Positions 43,101 through 47,391 of a DNA stretch of 47,391 nt are shown here, piece by piece. The notes under the pieces were generated by a model, which did not search any database, was not told the DNA's origin, and saw only the letters and a program-made list of their open reading frames with translations. Origin of the DNA: Amanita rubescens (Eukaryota > Basidiomycota > Agaricomycetes > Agaricales > Amanitaceae). Positions within the stretch are counted from its first letter, which is position 1. Each line of letters opens with the position of its first letter. The DNA is taken from the NCBI GenBank assembly GCA_015039365.1, contig WION01000407.1, positions 1 to 47,391 on the forward strand. The letters are read 5' to 3'. Made by a program: the position numbers and the translations under genes.

Positions 43101-46100
43101 GAGCGGGCACGTCATATAATGTTGGTGTCAATTGAGAGGTGGGAGCCAATTGTGATTGATTAGTTTGTAGTCCTGCGTTCATAATTTGTCTTCTTTGTTG
43201 AAATATCAAGTCTATGTCGTTGGCGACATCCATCGTTGAGAGTGGCGTAACTTCAGGGTATGACGTTTGTCTCGAGTGGGAATGTCTCTTGCTATTGGGC
43301 CCTTCGTGAATATTATCGCTGAACGGAAAAGATTTGAGAATTTTGCGGAGCGGGGGAGCGGGACCAAGAGGGGCGTCAAATAATTGTTGAGGGATTCGCC
43401 GAACTGCATTACGATATCAACAACGAATGTTATCAAACGCACATTCTGACTTACCTGGTTGTGGTCTTTCGAAGGCCCTTCTCTCCCTCTCCAGCCTTCT
43501 TCTTTTCCTGTTCGTCTCGGCAATCATGTCTGTTTGCAGCTCGTCCCTGGCATTCTAACCAACCGTCGACTTTCATCTCCTCGCTATGAAACGAAGCACC
43601 TACCATCCACCAGCTCCAAACGGCATCTTCGTCAACTCTCCTCCGCTTCTTCGCATTTGCAATCTCGTAATCGCGCTTTTTGAACGCTAATTCGAGCCGT
43701 TTCGCCTTCCTTTTCGTAAGTTCCTTTTGCAAATGAAGTAGCTCGGGATGGATTCCTAATCGTCGTGATTACCAACCATTAACAGCAAAAGATCTTCAAT
43801 TACATACCTTCAATGACCAGTTCTTCCTCCCATGCCAATCCCTCCATCTTCTCGACATATACCCTCTCTCTTAGCAACGCAAACTTCAGTTCAACGCTTG
43901 CCAAGACATCCAACGCCTCTGCTCGATGCGCAGGCTGCAAGTCACTCTCGAGCATGTCGACTTCGAGATCCTCATCTTTTTCCTGATCTGGATCTTGGTC
44001 CTGGTCTTGTTCGCCGTCTTGGTCTTGATCAGGTTCCTGTTCCTGTTCCTGTTCCTGCTCAGGTTCAGCCTCCTGGTCGTTCTCCTGGTCAGGCTCCGGT
44101 TCTTGTTCGTCCACCTCTTGCTCCTGCTCCTGTTCCTGCACCAGTTCCGCCTCCTGTTCCTGGTCTTCGTATTCGTCTGCGTCCCTTTCGTTATTTGTGG
44201 GGTTCTCCTCGACACCGGAACCATCTTGATGCTCGCCGACCGGAATATCCGGGTCCATTGGCTCCTCTATGATTGGCACAGCTGCGAATTTGCTTTTACC
44301 AGGGGAGCCGCTGGTCTTGCGCGTTGGACTACCCTCCTGAGCTAACACTCCCAACGCCTCCGCCGCTTGCCTCCTGGCAGATGATGGGCTTATATCTAAT
44401 GAACCCGTCAACTTCGCGGGAGAAACCCCGGAGGCCGTTTGTAGAGTTACGGGCGACCTGATCTGTTCGCTGGAAGCATGTAAAGATTGCGACGTTATTC
44501 TGTTGGACACCAGCGGAGACTTGTGCACAGCGGCAAGCGACGCGTTATGATTGGTGCCTTTTCTGGGTGGCGTTACTGACCCGGACGTGTCAGAATCAGA
44601 CGACGGAGGAGCGGTAAAGGTAGGTGCTCCAGCCATGATACTAGAAACGGTTGCAGAGGTGGCGATATAACCTATCTCTCTCCCGCTAGGAGCCGTCGCG
44701 TCCAGAGACGCGGACTTCAGGTCGTCAGCGTAGTCGATGTCACTTAGAGGTGACTCTATAATGTAGCGCACACCATTAGTCATTCGTATACGGGTCCACA
44801 AATGAAAAATACTTTACCTCTCGATTCCTCAGCGTCCTGCGTATTGGGAGGTCTTTTCTTCTTGGCGGTCACCCAATCACCCTTGGCTATCCGTCTATCC
44901 CTCCGTGTGATCTCTTCAGTCGTCATCCTCCGTATCCTCTTCAGGACGGGATAACCAGTCGATGGCGAGGCAGGACGATCCCAGTGCCAGACGTAGTCGT
45001 CGTCGCTGTCCGTGCTTTGGCCTGGTACGATAAATCGGTAATCCCCGCGGTACTTGGAATGTCTCGTTTTCCGTGTAGCCTGCTCGTCATCGTTGGAATC
45101 ATTGTAGGCGTGAGCACCGCCCATGTCTCTAGCCTTGGGATCTCTCTTGGAAGAGGAACTGGCACCAGACCTACGTGCCGCCTTTTTTGGCTTCCTCGTT
45201 CCAGGTTCACTGTCGTTCCCTTCAGCAACGTAATCGTCATCTCCGTCCTCCCTAGTCCGGTCTTTCTTGCGGAAACCGCCGCCGCCGCCTCTGTGCATTC
45301 TCCTCCCAGACCTCTTTGGCGCGCTCTCTTCTACCTCTTCAGAAGCAGAAAGAGGATCGGCGTCACTTGCAACAGGGTCAACGTCGGCCCCGAGGCCCGT
45401 GATAGTTCCATTCGAAGAGCCGCTTCCGCCCTTCTGACGCGTCGACTTGGAATGCAGGCCCCTCGGCGCCCTTGGACGTCGTCCCGAGCTTGCCTTTTCT
45501 CCATCGCCCCCAAAACCAGCAGCGCCGTGTCCACTACCATTGGCAGTCCCACCCACACCCGTCACTCCCATGTCGTCATCTTCCTCTTCTTCTTCCATAG
45601 CCTTAGGTGGCCCCCGCACTTCTTCTTCCTCTTCTTCTTCCTCCTCAACCACGCTCCCCGCGCCACCTGAATGCGTCGACGAAGTGTGGTTCCCACTACT
45701 AGTGCTAGTACTCGCACTCGCGCTTCCTGTCCCACCATTCCCGTTCCCATGATGTCCATTACCGCTACCCCCGGCAGCATGAACACCCGTCGCGTTCTTG
45801 ACCCCTGCCCACCCCCACATCGGGGCCGGCACGATACTGTTGCGTTTGCGCCTGGAAGAAGTGGTTTTGCTGCCACCGCTAGCACCCGTCGCGCCAGTCA
45901 GAGGGACGTCAAGCTGGATTTTCCTACCCGCGGTGGCCAAGGTGGCAGATGCGGATGAACCCTTCGCTGCAGGATGGCGGTCGTCCTTCCCGGCGACCTG
46001 GGCAGACAGTGTATTCTTGTTTCCCGATTCGTCGGCGTCGCCCTCGTCCTCGGTCAGAGCGGAAAGCTCCGAATCAGAGTCGCCTAGTTCGTTGTTGTAA

Positions 46101-46180
46101 GCGCTACTGGACATGAGCTGGGGCAACGGAGGAGGCGAGAGAGAGCTGGATGGAAAGTTGCTGAGAGGCGAGTCTGGCAT
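40111..46180 (-). CDS. Sds3-domain (Dep1-like) protein, likely subunit of an Rpd3L-type histone deacetylase complex
   Basis: One large gene joined over introns. The N-terminus at 46180 (MPDSPLSNFPSSSLSPPPLP) is acidic and Ser/Gly-rich with DSELSALTEDEGD. It is followed by RRIAKGDWVTAKKKRPPNTQ (about 44880) and, after an intron, ESPLSDIDYADDLKSASLD (about 44750). A Glu-Gln run lies at about 43980-44170. The diagnostic Sds3-like segment then reads ALDVLASVELKFALLRERVY (about 43860-43910) and HPELLHLQKELTKRKAKRLE (about 43700-43750). It continues through KKRDYEIANAKKRRRVDEDA and NARDELQTDMIAETNRKRRR (about 43500-43550). The remainder to 40111 is very low complexity: His/Pro/Gly-rich, Arg-Glu/Arg-Asp dipeptide runs and Ser/Pro. 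This tail (about 1,000 residues) is unusually long for the family. Sds3/Dep1 proteins bridge Sin3 and Rpd3. Choice between Sds3 and Dep1 is open. Confidence 0.82.
42296..42326 (-). repeat. (TC/GA)n microsatellite in the Sds3-domain gene
   Basis: A run of TC dinucleotides on plus encodes alternating Arg-Glu on minus. Similar but less pure tracts occur at about 41015-41100, 41340-41385, 41790-41860 and 42505-42560. Together they give the protein RE/RD-rich segments like those of splicing and chromatin factors. Confidence 0.8.
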
Positions 46181-46696
46181 GTGGCGGGTGGCAAACTCCG
46201 CTCCTTTTTCCTTTTCTTGTCACTTTCCCATTTCGGAAATCTCTTCTTTACGTTGTTCTGAACCCACTAGAAATCTCTTCTTTACTCCAGAGAAGCTCTC
46301 TTCACCGTTATGTCGTTGGATCAAAATAAGATGAATATGACTCTGGTATACCTATCCTCGCAAACGCACCCCAGATCGTATAGTTACCCGTTTTGGATTA
46401 TCTCATCTGGTAATCTTATCTCCCACTGTGGGAGTTCAGCTTTTCGACGGGTGGGCTTCTCAGACCTCAGACTGAGGAGTTGTATTAAGGAAATCTAATG
46501 AGGGCGAACTTCGTGCCAACAGCCTACATATCCATTATTTGATATCTCCGTTCTGCTTGGTACAGTGTAGTATCTACATAGATGTTCGTGGGGCAGGCGG
46601 TGAGCTGGGATAAGGCCGATGGCAAGAGGCGCCGGGCCTGTGTGCGTTTCGCCGATGTTGGGCCCAAATTGGGTGCATCATCGGCAACGATAAGAG
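46181..46696. other. Intergenic, nothing recognised
   Basis: Promoter region of the Sds3-domain gene and 3' flank of the HNH fragment. I looked for the missing C-terminal part of the HNH protein here and did not find it. Confidence 0.5.
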
Positions 46697-47377
46697 TTAC
46701 GGTCCTTGATGTATGACCGAGTTTGCAAAGACGCCATTGCGAATATCATTAATATTATCCAGTCCCGCCACACTCTCTGTGTATTTTGGTCGATTCGCTA
46801 TGATCAGGCGAAGCCACTGAAATATTAGCCGAAGGAACAGAGAAGATGAGACATATTCCGAGCAGAAGATTATGGAACGTACATCGGAACCCTGCTTGAA
46901 TGGAATGATATGTATGCCAGCTCCATAGGTATATCCTGACCACACGCAACAAACATCACGTTCTAGCAAACGGGTGCGAAAGTCGTCACGCGTCGCCGAA
47001 GTTTCTGAAGGCACATTCGTCCTGGCCTTAATGACCTCGAGGTCGATAACACGGGTGGGATCTTCGTTGAACCGATAGCATGCCGTTAGTAATGGCATCA
47101 TGCAAAAAACGTACCCACTACATCATTTAGAACATAGTAATATATCTCCTGGTCCAGGATGTTCTCCGTCGGTATCAATCCCATCACCACTTGAATTCAA
47201 GAGCCAGTACGCCTTCAGCGCCGAGGATGCACCAAGCAAGGAAGTGGAGATACTTGAGGGGCCTCAAACATAAATCATTAATGGTATCCAAAGGCATCTG
47301 CAGATAGAAGGCCGCATTCGTATTTTTGCCCGCAGGAGGACCAACGCAATATAACCTTCGGGAACGTTCAGGTCCAT
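46697..47377 (-). pseudogene. HNH_2-type endonuclease domain protein, N-terminal part, frameshifted and truncated
   Basis: Agaricomycete HNH_2 proteins have a conserved N-terminal region and an HNH core. Here AAFYLQMPLDTINDLCLRPL and KYLHFLAWCILGAEGVLALE (about 47210-47310) are in a different frame from the candidate ATG at 47377, and ENILDQEIYYYVLNDV (about 47115-47165) is in another. The core is clean: LLERDVCCVWSGYTYGAGIH plus IIPFKQGSD (about 46890-46960), then WLRLIIANRPKYTESVAGLD and NINDIRNGVFANSVIH (about 46710-46820), ending at a stop at 46697. The family normally runs well beyond this asparagine-rich point. Frame changes plus the early stop suggest a decayed copy. Alternatively, a few unusual introns could repair the N-terminal frames. 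Confidence 0.55.
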
Positions 47378-47391
47378 GGTTACACGTTACT

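Overview
The window looks like nuclear DNA of a basidiomycete fungus, most likely an Agaricomycete. Genes are cut by many 45-65 nt introns with GTRNGT donors and CTRAC/TGAC-type branch sites. Conserved fungal genes (VPS26, VWA8, Tup1-like, NoxB, Ldb17/SPIN90, purine nucleoside phosphorylase, Zn2Cys6 factor, Sds3-domain protein) sit beside families typical of Agaricomycetes (Crinkler-kinase proteins, AIG1-like small GTPases, TKL-like kinases, HNH_2 proteins). I saw no bacterial or organellar features. Species was not determined.

Layout. 0.6-3.3 kb (+): intact six-exon kinase-like gene. 3.3-5 kb: coding-like debris with a duplicated exon-intron unit. 5-11.7 kb (-): VWA8 and then VPS26. 12-14.5 kb (+): decayed PB1/Crinkler-head copy between two copies of its own upstream region. 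15.6-22.9 kb (+): a GTPase gene whose middle is an array of about 80 near-identical introns separated by exons of exactly three bases. 23.7-27 kb (-): TKL-like kinase and an N-truncated Tup1 paralogue, in one reading frame parted by a single stop. 27-29.6 kb (+): second Crinkler copy, with its kinase part. 29.8-46.2 kb (-): NoxB, Ldb17, PNP, a 1.5 kb gap, Zn2Cys6 factor and a 6 kb Sds3-domain (Dep1-like) gene. 46.7-47.4 kb (-): decayed HNH_2 gene.

The most striking item is the array at 17.16-22.31 kb. About 79 times, AG / three bases / GT recurs at roughly 65 bp intervals. The triplets differ from unit to unit, while the intron bodies in the core are near-identical. Read as successive whole codons they contain no stop, and they join ordinary coding exons on both sides: an N-terminal G domain with G1, G3 and G4 motifs, and a C-terminal helical segment. 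If spliced, this is a protein segment encoded one codon per exon, in which any exon skipping keeps the frame. If not, it is a 5 kb minisatellite intron that happens to carry splice sites in every unit. RNA data would decide.

The two Crinkler copies are direct repeats of about 1.05 kb. Copy 1 keeps the 5' end and has lost the kinase; copy 2 keeps the kinase and has lost the 5' end. Together they bracket the 14 kb accessory block that holds the GTPase and the kinase/Tup1 pair. The housekeeping genes outside this block look ordinary.
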